Below are positions 1 through 9,902 of a DNA stretch of 64,000 bases, piece after piece (positions within the stretch are counted from its first letter, which is position 1; each line of letters begins with the position of its first letter). The notes beneath the pieces are model-generated. The model was given only the letters and a program-made list of their open reading frames with translations, had not been told where the DNA came from and did no database searches. A program made the translations under genes and the position numbers. The stretch spans positions 124,001 to 188,000 of the forward strand of contig JAHLKC010000031.1 in the NCBI GenBank assembly GCA_025449115.1, in the 5' to 3' direction. Source of the DNA: Chytridium lagenaria. Its lineage: Eukaryota > Chytridiomycota > Chytridiomycetes > Chytridiales > Chytridiaceae.

Positions 1-681
1 CAACGCAAAGGTAAAATTCAAGATCCCCAGTTGAAAACAATAAAGGAGACAGATGAAAGACGTGTTAAGCATACCCAATGACTTATCCCGCAAATACTCT
101 GGCAGCACAATCTTTCCTCCAGTTTCAGGGAGATGCCCAGATCGAAACATGCCTTTTAAGACAACATCGTCAAAGGCATCCTTTTCACCATCCTTCTTCA
201 TTCTTAAAAGCTCGTTAATCTGACCAATGATGAATCTCAAGATAGTGCCAGGTGGGACCTTTTTTCTCCCTCTCCCAGAAAGCGGTGGTTCGACGGCCTT
301 ATCCAGAATCCAACTCGCAAGCTCCTCTGGAGTCTCGCCCCTAAACTTTTTAAATCCAGGTGACGGTTTTCCTCCAATGGGTTTTGGCGCTGTGACTACA
401 AAGACTCTGCCTGCCATTGCATAGATCATTCGATGCGGCTGAATGCCGTGATCCTCTGCTGCTTCCAGTATCACCGTTTTGCAGTGTTTCTTGAACCGCT
501 TGATGTCCCAGCGAGCTTCATCTGCTGCTGCGGAGCGGAGGTTAATCTGCCCAATGGAGCCAGCCATTGCTGAAGACGGAGCTGCAGGATCTGTTCTGTT
601 GTTGCCCTCATCCGACAGACTAATCAGAGGCAAGTAAGCTGGAACAACGGCTGGGCCAGGCCCATCATCTATGCCGTTCAT
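1..681 (-). CDS. Unrecognised protein, 5' part only (runs off left edge)
   Basis: An open frame of 227 codons runs from an ATG at 681 to the window edge without a stop. The first ~55 residues are Gly/Pro/Ser-rich and probably flexible. They are followed by a charged, apparently folded stretch that contains RMIYAMAGRVFVVTAP and a basic patch SGRGRKKVPPG. I do not recognise the family and assign no function. A GTATGC at about residue 205 (near position 70) could be an intron donor; the translation beyond it is hydrophobic and unlike the rest, so the last ~25 codons in the window may be intron. The start is the first ATG in the frame. Nothing else in the neighbourhood hints at its role. Confidence 0.55.
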   Translation of the reverse strand, partial: MNGIDDGPGPAVVPAYLPLISLSDEGNNRTDPAAPSSAMAGSIGQINLRSAAADEARWDIKRFKKHCKTVILEAAEDHGIQPHRMIYAMAGRVFVVTAPKPIGGKPSPGFKKFRGETPEELASWILDKAVEPPLSGRGRKKVPPGTILRFIIGQINELLRMKKDGEKDAFDDVVLKGMFRSGHLPETGGKIVLPEYLRDKSLGMLNTSFICLLYCFQLGILNFTFAL

Positions 682-1727
682 AGTTTGTTGGAGTTTTTGC
701 CGTTCCCCTTTTCTTTTGCAGAGAAAATCTTTCCAGGGCCCTTCGGGTGTGTTCAAAGTGAATCGAGGGTGGATACTCGGTAAAGTAGACAAGACCAATC
801 AGTCCCCTTTATCCTCCTGAAGTCGAATTTTGGCCCAAAGTTTATTCGCAATTTTCTTTTTTGAGTGTTGGACGGGTGGGTTTCGTGGTCAAACACTGGG
901 TGCCTTTCTTTTTTTGAGAATGAGGCTCCTGTGGTTTATACGAAAGTGATTGGAGAGCGGATACGCATTGAGAATTCAAATCCAGATTCGCAATCTCAAA
1001 AAATGAGCAACAACGACATTGCAACGAACAGCGAAACAAAGTTGTTGTTGTTGTTGTTGTTCATCCACCGATATTTATGTTGACATCGACTCAACTATTT
1101 CACTCTCTCTCAGAGATCTTCTTCTACGTCTGCACCGCATTGTCGAGAGCGTTGGTTACTACTGCGGGTTGCCTGTTTTGCCTCGATCAACCTCAGGAAA
1201 ATCGATCGGTTGGATGTCGTACGATCCGAACAGAAATCAGTGTGCTACCAACATCCTTACTACACGAGTATAAACCTTGCTTTACCGACTCTTGAAATGT
1301 TCAGTTTGAACCAGGAAACACCTCCAACGTCGGATCCGTCGATGCGTGCCTGGAAGAAAGTGGTACCCTCGCCGCAGATGCCACTCTTCCATAGATATGA
1401 GGTAACATTTAAAACAATGTTCGATCCTTATCGGGTGCTGGGGCTGAAGTTGGCGAGTCAATGGGGAAGTTATTGGGAGTGTTTGCACAGGTAGAATTCC
1501 TAGACTCTAGCAAGCCCAAATGATGGCCAACGGACAGAAATTGACTTTACCTCATTGAGTGACACTTTTGTGTCGTATGACTCTGAGTATTCTTGATTGT
1601 ATTGAGCCTGACCAGGAACTTATCCACCTGCAAAGCCATTAAAACGAGAGTACGATGGAAGTCTACTGGTCTTTGACTTTCTTCTTCCATCTTTTCACCC
1701 CAAGTGAGCTTCTTTAAGCTTTTTCAC
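682..1727. other. Intergenic, no supported gene
   Basis: This stretch lies between the divergently transcribed gene at the left edge and the transporter pseudogene, so it would hold both promoters. Several short open frames overlap on both strands, but none has recognisable composition or conservation. The only clear structure is a (GTT)7 microsatellite at 1041-1061. I see no RNA gene here. Confidence 0.5.
1041..1061. repeat. (GTT)7 microsatellite
   Basis: Seven perfect GTT units lie in intergenic sequence. GTT/AAC tracts also occur in the coding repeats near 51-52 kb, where they encode Asn/Gln-rich linkers. Here there is no convincing reading frame. Confidence 0.8.
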
Positions 1728-3506
1728 ATGTCGAAACAAGTGGAATACTCGAAGATCGAAGAGGTCGTCGCTCTCAGGAATCCTGATTACCCTTTTTGCA
1801 GCCTTTGGAGGAATTCTTTTCGGTTATGATTCAGGTATGTCCGTCCCATCCAGCTGCTGTGTGTGATTTCAGTGTGCTGCAGCTTTAAAGCTCACAAAAC
1901 ATGGCTTCAGGTTCTACTGCTGGGGCTATCGCGATGCCTGCATATTGATGAGACAATTCGGATCTTCAAACCCTGACGCGGCCGATGCCGTGAACAATCC
2001 ATAGGTCATCAAACCGGAGATTAAAGCTGTTGTCGTTTCCATCCTCGCCGTCGGAGAAGTCATCGGTGCGCTCCTTGGATCTGTTGTAGCCGATTGATGT
2101 GGACGTAAATTGGGAGTGATTATTGCATCCACTGTTTTCTGTGTGGGTGTTGCGATGCAGACAGGTGCATTTGAGATTGTACTCTTTGTGTTGGAAAGAT
2201 TGGTTTCTGGACTCGGGTGGGCATTTTGTCGACATTAGTACCCATGTATCAATCAGAATCCGCACCAAAGTGGATCCGTGGCGCTGTCATCACTTGCTAT
2301 CAGTTTGCTATTACTGTGGGCATTCTCCTCGCTTAGATTGTCAACAACGCTACGCAAAACCGCCCCGATGCATCCGCATATCAGATTCCCATTGGCATTC
2401 AAATCCTCCTGGCGTTCATCCTCGCGACAGGCATGATTGCACTTTCAGAGTCTCCAAGATGGTACGTTAAATGCGGAAAGATGGATATGGCAATCAGATC
2501 TTTATGCCGCCTGAACGGGTCGACTCCTGACAATGTGCTGATCATGGAGGAGCTTAAGAATATTATGGCTCACCATGAGCGCGAGATGGAATTTGGGGAG
2601 ATGTCCAACCGAGACTGCTTTAGAAATAACGACTCAAAGATTCTCAAAAGAACAATGACTGGAATCATCATTCAGGCTTGCCAATAGCTTACGGGTGTAA
2701 ACTTTATATTCTACTATGGTTAGCACCGATGCGATTAACTTTATTTTGTTTGACAGATTTATTTTATATTTAAATGTTATTTAGGAACGACCTTCTCTAA
2801 AAGTACCGGCCTCGTCCAACCCTTCCGTCTCATCATTATCATCAGTCTCGTCAACGTTCTATCCACAATCCCCTGTATGTTTGCCGTCGAGTGTATCGGT
2901 CGCCGTAACCTTCTTCTCATCGGAGCCGCCGGGATGGGTATCTGTGAATTCATAGTCGCCATCGTCGGTATTACGGCCGGAATCAACCACCGCATCAACT
3001 TACGTCCTAACAATCTTTATCTACCTTTACATTTTCTATCTTGCCTCAACTGGGGACCTATTGCGTGGATTGTTACAGGTAAATACATTTTTTCACTATT
3101 CCTTTTTTTTCCTTTCTCGTATATAACGTACATTTTTGAAGGTGAAAATTTTCCCTCTCAACATTCGCGCTAAAGCCGTTTCCCTTTCGGTTGCCTCCAA
3201 CTGGCTCTGGAACTTTATCATCGCCTTCATCACCCCCTACATGATTGACTCTGGTCCCAGAAACGCCAACCTTGGTGTCAAAGTCTTTTTTTATCTGGGG
3301 TCAACGTGCATTGGAGAACTCATCTTTGCATTTTTGTTTACGAAACTAAGGGTCTCACGCTTGAGCAAACTGATGATATGTATATCAACTGTACTGTGTT
3401 TGAGAGTCAGAAGATGAATAGACAATTGGTTGCTGGTGTTGGTGATGAAGAGAGGACTGTGAAAGATGATGAGCCGGGGGATGGATTTGTAGTTGCGCTT
3501 CAATAA
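1728..3506 (+). pseudogene. MFS sugar (hexose) transporter pseudogene
   Basis: Conceptual translation in pieces gives a fungal sugar/H+ symporter of the major facilitator superfamily. In order one can see FGGILFGYDSG (TM1), VVSILAVGEVIGALLG (TM2), CGRKLG, VPMYQSESAPKWIRGAV, LSESPRWYVK before the central loop, LTGVNFIFYYG (TM7), a region around IRAKAVSLSVASNWLWNF, and ETKGLTLEQ at the C terminus. Introns with GT-AG ends remain near 1833, 2717 and 3080. Four in-frame stops break it (TAG 2002, TGA 2095, TAG 2334, TAG 2685). Frame changes lie near 1774, between ~1940 and 1955, and near 2208. The ATG at 1728 is the only plausible start. The family moves hexoses across the plasma membrane; this copy cannot make a full-length protein as written. 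Confidence 0.85.
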
Positions 3507-3752
3507 TAGCCTTTTTTTTTTGATACCTTTGTCGCTCTCTGCCATAATTGTATCTGCTCACTCATTGTTGTATTACTTTTGCTTCAACGCAAAACAACCT
3601 TTTTTTTCCTCTATCGAGGGGATCTTTAGTTTGAATATTTTAAAGTCGTGGCATTCACATGCCGGCGCACTCGTCAGCCTTAAGGAGCTAGTAAAAAGTG
3701 CATCCAAAATGATATAAAAAAAGTTCAAGAAAGAGATCCGTGTAAAAAAATC

Positions 3753-3842
3753 GATCCAGGCAGGGATCGAACCTGCAATCTTTCGGTGTCGTCTGTGAAA
3801 ATGCTGGTCTCGAACTGGCGATAACCATTTCGCCACTGGACC
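3753..3842 (-). tRNA. tRNA-like gene with enlarged anticodon arm, anticodon unassigned
   Basis: The minus strand folds as a tRNA. A 7-bp acceptor stem pairs GGTCCAG with CTGGATC (one G-U). The D arm is a GGCGA/TCGCC hairpin around AATGGTTA. The T arm is GCAGG-TTCGATC-CCTGC. A T7 pol III terminator follows directly (minus-strand Ts at 3744-3750). The segment between D and T arms is about 18 nt longer than in an ordinary class I tRNA, which could be a short intron next to the anticodon or a damaged anticodon arm. I could not place a clean 5-bp anticodon stem, so isotype is open and the locus may be a pseudogene. Confidence 0.65.
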
Positions 3843-3849
3843 TCAATTT

Positions 3850-4315
3850 CTTTCAAATTTTGTTTTTGTAACTATATATTGTTAAAATTTGTTTTAACCT
3901 GGTCGTTTGAGCCTTTTGCGCTTCTTCCTTTTCTTCTTAGCGGTCCTGCTGGAGCAAGAAAGCCAATAAAGAAAAACGGATAATTCGGTTATCGTTATGA
4001 GCATAACAACGCGGATTTTAGGGGGGTGATCAAATGTTGGTTGGCATTCAGGCAAAGCCAATTGAGATGGCGATATTCCCATCTGATTGATTTCTTGACA
4101 TCACGTCACATATAGTGTGTAGAACGCTGGGATTAGCGCAGCTTCATCACGTCAATCAAAGAAAACAAAGAATGATGCGTAAATTATCTAAAATTGAGGA
4201 GTCACCACCATCGCGTTATTTTCACAACCAGGAATTGTAAAACAACTTTTTTAACATCTTTCGCATGCCCCATCTGTAGTATCATCATAACATCAGCTCA
4301 TTCTCCAAAAAAAAA
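3850..4315. other. Intergenic, no supported gene
   Basis: AT-rich sequence between the tRNA-like gene and the first small open frame at 4316. A 62-codon minus-strand frame here has a Lys/Arg-rich tail, but no start context or family resemblance supports it. Confidence 0.4.
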
Positions 4316-4498
4316 ATGGTTTCCTACCTTTCCATACTCTTGAATCCCCAAAAATCCGCTTGGCTTCGAAGCCGTCATCTGAGTCCAGCTATGGCGGTCC
4401 TTCAAGCAAACCGCATAGATGCAGCGTATAGGTTTACGAGCAAGAAGGTAACGGTTGCTGAAATTTTAAAGGCTTACTCGTGCATAGATCCTCGTTGA
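4316..4498 (+). CDS. Candidate small protein (60 aa), unrecognised
   Basis: An ATG after an A9 run opens a 60-codon frame with a basic, moderately hydrophobic N terminus (SYLSILL, SAWLRSRHL) and an Ala/Lys-rich remainder. This composition resembles a mitochondrial targeting sequence, but that is inference from composition only. No family is recognised. The next small frame (4570-4722) lies 72 bp downstream on the same strand. It could be a chance frame. Confidence 0.22.
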   Translation: MVSYLSILLNPQKSAWLRSRHLSPAMAVLQANRIDAAYRFTSKKVTVAEILKAYSCIDPR

Positions 4499-4569
4499 TG
4501 ACGTGTGTTTGGGGAAGGTGTTGAGCGTTAGAGATTCCACGAAAACATTTTCAGAGATCACCACACACA

Positions 4570-4722
4570 ATGACTATGCGACCACTTTTTCTGACTCGAC
4601 AGCGCTCAGTGTTTCTCAACCTCGTCCGGCGAATGTCCTCAAATAGAGAGTGTCTTCTCGACTGCCCATTCCAAGACTACGCCTGCAAAGAAGCTCTAAA
4701 ACGCTACCTCGCCGATGTATAA
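4570..4722 (+). CDS. Candidate small Cys-containing protein (50 aa)
   Basis: A 50-codon ATG-to-TAA frame. The N terminus is Arg-rich and uncharged otherwise (RPLFLTRQRSVF), like a mitochondrial presequence. The C-terminal half holds three cysteines, CLLDC then YAC, followed by a short Lys/Arg helix. The spacing is not a canonical twin CX9C motif. No family is recognised. Support rests only on composition and a complete frame. Confidence 0.22.
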   Translation: MTMRPLFLTRQRSVFLNLVRRMSSNRECLLDCPFQDYACKEALKRYLADV

Positions 4723-5207
4723 AAAATAGCATTAATGTCTCGCTATTCTAATTAAAGGCACGAAAAAAATATATATTTAAAGATGTATGATTATCTTAGC
4801 TTTCGATTTTCTTTTTGGTTCAAGTCAATATGTATGACACTTGATGAAAGATCACCTGTAAGCTCTGAAAAACCGACAGCCATCGACCTAAGGTTTTCCT
4901 CAACATGCTCTAGTTACATGGCAGTAAACTAAAACGCATACAAAATAAACATAAAGAGGCTTTTTATTCTATACGTTCTCAAAATGGGGCAACGCCTTGC
5001 AGGGGTGCACAAACCACAAGATAAACTTTCAAATGAAGAAAACGGGTAACGATCAGCAAAGACACAAAAAAGAGAAAGAAGAGGCATAGAAAAGTATAAA
5101 AAAAGGACGATGAGGTAGAATATCCCCTTCAAAGGTTTGAAGGAAAGGAAGTTAACTAAAAAGAGGCTCAACAAGCAAATATTTAAGTGGGAGAGGGGAG
5201 AGGGTTT
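4723..5207. other. Intergenic, no supported gene
   Basis: AT-rich spacer downstream of the minus-strand secreted protein (stop at 5208). It probably contains that gene's 3' untranslated region. No other structure seen. Confidence 0.4.
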
Positions 5208-8200
5208 CTAGAAACTTGTGGAAACCGACACATCCTTTTGCACGTAATCAATCTGACTCAAATACCCTTTATCAATCACAATCGTCAAAGTGTTCCTCAA
5301 CTCCAACAAACTCTTCTCCCCAGAAAGCTGTTTTCCCAAAAACTCATTGCAAAGACTGTCGTCTCTAGGGTCTTCCCTGTTATCGAACCCAGTGAGGATC
5401 GGGGGTGAGACGATGGATGAACGAGGGGGGATGGTGAATCCTTTCACAGGGGTGTCAATGAGAAGACATGCGATGCCTTTGTAGAAGAGCTTGCCGGTGA
5501 CTTTGACAATGGTGACGGGGACGTGGAAGGGGTTGTATGCAGTGAGACTGGCTTCGAGGGTGGCGAAAAGGCCGAGGTCGTTCGGGAGGCCGGTATCGGG
5601 GTAAGTGGCGGGGTAGTCGAGGGTGAGACCATTAGCGACAGCGTCCTGGAAGAAAAGTTAAGTACAAGAAAAGAGACATTGACATGGACAAACAATAATG
5701 GTGTGCAATGGGAGACTTACAATGATGAGTTTGTCCTGGTTCGCGGGTAACTTTTGCGGGATGCTGACAGCCTGCAACGCAGCATCCAACAACTCCAATC
5801 CCTCCGCCTTCCCGTTCCCAACCGTCACATCGGACACAACACCCCCGGTGAACTGCGAAAAACATCTTCTTGGTCGCCAACAATTGTGGCACGTTGGTAG
5901 GATCCGGGTGAACAAACGCCTTGGCCTTGAGGTTGTTGACGCCCTTCTCGAGTCTAAACTTTTCAAGCACAACAGTTCCAAGCTTCTGCTTGTCAAAGAC
6001 AAAGTCCATCGTGATGTCGGCGTTGGCGTGGAGGACAATGTTGGAGGGGTTGGTGATGGCGAGGGGCACTTCAAGTTCAATCCCCTTGGTCGGGTTTGCA
6101 GAGGTGATTTTGGGAATTCGGTGATGACGGTGTCGCGGAGTCCACCGAGTCCAATGAGAGAGGTGGAGACAATATCAAAGTTAATGTAACGGAGACAAAC
6201 ATCACCTCTGTCAAAGGGAGCCGGGAACTTGGCCTTGTTGTTGGCGACACCCTTCATGCGGACGGGGGTAGGTCCAGAGTTGAGGGTGATGAATTTTAAA
6301 AGTTGTTCCATGCCTTCCTTGCTGAGTGCCTTAAAATCCTTCTCAACAATGTTAAGCCCAACAGTTCCCTCCTTGATGCTCCCCGTAGCCGTCTCGTAAT
6401 CCGGGGTATCAATCTGCGCAATCAACGGACCGGGAGCCCCGATAGCGATGGAAGCGCCTGCACCCGAAAAGGCAAAGTTGATGTATGAGAGCCATTCGGG
6501 AACACCGAGCTTGACGAAACGTCGGTGGCGGTAGCTTTGGGGACAAGAGGGGAGTTGATGGGATCGAATTCGAGCTTGAAGTTGGGGAGGACAATGTTTT
6601 CAATGAGAGGGAGGGCATGGGGAGTTTAAGACCGTCTTCTTTGCAGTCGCCGAGGCAGTAGGAACCGGGTTCGGAGCCTGAGCAGGGAGAGGAGGTGGAT
6701 TCGACAGCGAACGTTGGGTTGGTTCTAAAAGTGTGTTGGTTGGAAAGTTGACGACGAAAGCAAAATGAAGTAAAACTTACAGTCGATGACACTAGGGTAG
6801 CCACCGATGTCGAGAGTGAGGGTGCTCTTGACATCAACTTTGACGTCACCGTTTGCCGAGCGTGAGGATGACGAGTTCGGCACCACAGACAAAGGGGTCG
6901 ACTTTACCGTCGAGTTTGACCTTGAATTGAGGGCTGACGCCTTCACCCTTTGCCGGGAGCTTAAAGTTGTCAACCTTGACATTGGCAGCGATGCAGTCTT
7001 TGCCTTTGTAGCTATAGATTTTTAATACAGGTTAGCAGGTGTTTGAAAAAAGTAGAACGATAGATTAAAAAAGGAAAAAAAGCTTACCTGAGGGTTGACT
7101 GAATGTTGGTGATGGAGACAGGGGTGTCAAAGGGTTAAAGGCACCAATGTTGGCCATCATCTCAATGGAAGAGTCGGCCTTGGAGCTGTAAGAAAGGCTA
7201 GAGACGTTTGCAGTAGATTTCTAAAAAAAAAAATAGATGTGTTAATTAAAGAGTCATCCAAGAGGAAAAGAAAAGAAAAACCACCTTAATGAGGAGCTCC
7301 TTGTTAGCAGGAAGCTTTGTGAAATGCTGACGGCCCCTAACGCGGCGTTAAGAACAGGAGCTTTTGCAGCTCTTCCATTGTTTACAAGCACATCACTTCC
7401 GTGTTTCCCGTAAACCTAGACATGAGGTCCTTGGTCGCAATAAGTGCCTTAATGTTGGATTTATCAGGGAAAATGAACGATTTGGCGGCAAAGTTGTTTT
7501 CACCGAGCGCAAGCGACATGTTGGGAAGGACAACGGTTCCACACTTTTCACCTTTGAAGACGAGGTCAAGCACAACATCCGATTGAGGTTAAGGATAACG
7601 TTCGAAGGGTTGATGACCTTGAGGTCAATCAACAACTCGATACCGTAGCTGGGGACCCTCCAACGATCTTTGGAAGCCCCATGATCGTGGCCTCTTGAGT
7701 CCGTTAGACCGATAAGCTGAGATCCAGCCGTGAATCCAACGTACTCGAGACACACAGCAGGGTCGTCACCAGCAGCGGCTTCACCGCGTTCCGGACCTTG
7801 GCGCTGTTTCCGGCGTGACCTTGGAGCTCGAGTTGGATGGGACCGCTGCGAGGGTGATGGTTCTAAAGAGCTCTTGGAAACCGCGTCGTTGAGAGCGCTG
7901 AAGGAGACTTGGTCCATGTCGAGTTGGACGTTGCCGCCGAGGGAGGTGCCGTTGGCGGCGACAAAGTCGGGGAGGTTGAGGAGACCAACCATGGGCCGCC
8001 GGGAGCGCCGACCTGTTGAATGAAACAATGACAAGAATGAGTGTCAGTCATCTATGGTAAGGCATTTCATGCATGCTCAGTAAACCCACACAGCTTTACG
8101 CGAAGCAGAAAAGTAAATACCTGAATCCTAGCTTAGCCCACTAAAGTCCAGATCAACCTTTTTCAACGACTCTGGCAACGACAACCCAACCTTGACGCCC

Positions 8201-8430
8201 TTACTGAAGCCTTTGCGGCACCGGTAGCGGGTCAAAATCAAGCTGAAAAGTGGGTCCAAGCTCGATACCATTGATGAGTTGAGGAGCGGTGACAAAGAAA
8301 CCTGCACCCTTGCAGTTTGAGAGACAGATCTTTCCGTCTTGAGGGGATGTGCAGGTGGATTGGGCGGATGTTGCGATAGCTGAGCGCCTGCTAGAGCGTA
8401 GGCTAGCCTCAGGATAGAAGAGATCTTCAT
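5208..8430 (-). CDS. Secreted two-module LEA-2/DUF3712-like protein
   Basis: The ATG at 8430 starts a hydrophobic signal-like segment (SSILRLAYALAGAQL). The rest reads, with several single-base frame changes and introns near 8120-8010, 7275-7090 and 6780-6725, as tandem beta-sandwich domains of the fungal DUF3712/LEA-2 type. Typical marks are NPSNVILNLN, NPSNIVLHANADITMDFVF, LGTVVLEKFRLEKGVNNL and AYNPFHVPVTIVKVTGKLFY. Two modules are visible. Each opens with a Cys cluster: KICLSNC followed by an FDP-containing strand near 8290, then SYCLGDC and KLEFDP near 6650. The stop is TAG at 5208-5210. LEA-2-like folds are found in lipid-handling or stress proteins, but the function of this family is not established. 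Whether the frame breaks are real is uncertain. Confidence 0.6.
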
Positions 8431-9902
8431 TTGAGACTGACGGTGGTGGTGGTGGTGATGGGGGGTTGAGGGGGTGGAAGAAGGGGATAAGAGGTTTTTG
8501 ATTATAAAATATAAATGGTAAACAGGCAGATAGTGTACTAGTACAGTATGTTCTAGTGTAGAGCACAAACAGCAAAGGGAAGGAAGAGAATAAAAATAAA
8601 ATAAAATAAAAATGCATAAAAGAAGGCGTGTGAGGTCGCGTGAACAGCAGCAAAAAGCAAAAGCTCAAGAGCACAAGGTGAAAACAGGTTTGCATTGATG
8701 GTTACACAAATACCTTGAACACACCCACATCTCGTATCACCCTCATGTGCATGTGTAACTAGGGTTAGGTGATGTTTCCCTTTTTGGGTTTAATTGGAGG
8801 ATCATTGGTGTCTTTGCATCTCACCTCTCACCTCTCACTTTGGGCTCGTCTCGACAGAGTCGAGTTTGAGCATAGTTGTTTCCCAGTTGGTAAAAGAAAC
8901 AGTCATGGAATTTACCGTATTGATGTTCCTCATAGAAGTTAACTAGTTGTCCCATATACCCGTTATTCTTTCCTTCCTAAAATTAAAGTGCGTCACTCGA
9001 GAATTCTACCATTCAAGTATCGCATGATCATTCCAACACCATTATTATGTAAACATCCTTGTGTTTTGTATGTCTTTCCAACTTTGGTGTTCTTTCATCC
9101 TTGGGTGTTGGCTGATGCCAAACACACTATAAATGACAAGGCAAACCAAAAAAAAAATAAAAATAAAAAAATGGATCAGCCGAAGAAAACGGAGCCACAT
9201 GAACAACACAAAAAAGATGACCTTTGCATCCCTCGCTCACACTAAACGATGACGTAGCGACGCTTGGCTGACGGAATCCCTTTTTATATCGTACAAGATG
9301 CACAAGATGAGATATTGCTGCTTGGTCTTAATACTGGACATCGAGAAGGGACAGCACGGCGAGACAAAAGGTGATGACTGGACTGAGCTGATGACACATG
9401 TGGCCTCTTCTAGCCTTCATCTGGCTTTATCCACCTAGTAAACGAAGAACATCTTATTAAAACGGCGATTCCTTCAAATACACATATCTATAATCTCACA
9501 GGCTTTTCTCCAAAAAAAAGAAAGGTATTACGTTTACTCTACATCCTCGCCCTCTTTCAAAACAAGATTCACGTATTGATTAATTGGTAGCGCTCATGGT
9601 CGCCAATTGTAAGGCAGCTCCATGGCTACATTTACGGTTTCGAATTATATCAGCATGGCGGTGGTGATGACAGTTATTAAATATATACTTCACAAGAGGA
9701 AACGTCACGGGTCAATGAAACGGACAAAGGCTTTGTAAATGTTACTTTAGAGCTCTTCCCAATACTACACATCCACAACACACATTTAACAAACGATTCG
9801 TATTTGTTGATAAAAAAAAGCACATCGAAAACGTCGTAAAAAACCGGGAAACACATTAAAAATGAAACAGCGAGAAACATATTCAAAGAAAAAAGAATAG
9901 AA
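8431..9902. other. Intergenic, promoter side of the secreted LEA-2-like gene
   Basis: About 1.5 kb upstream of the ATG at 8430 and downstream of the lipase stop at 9903. It holds A-rich runs (around 8590-8625 and 9150-9172) and short overlapping frames without family resemblance. I see no RNA gene or repeat. Confidence 0.45.

Noticed and set aside
1728..3506. TAG read as glutamine (nuclear code change) to explain the transporter stops
   Set aside because: TAG ends other genes here (5208, 53557) and the transporter also has TGA and frameshifts, so decay is simpler.
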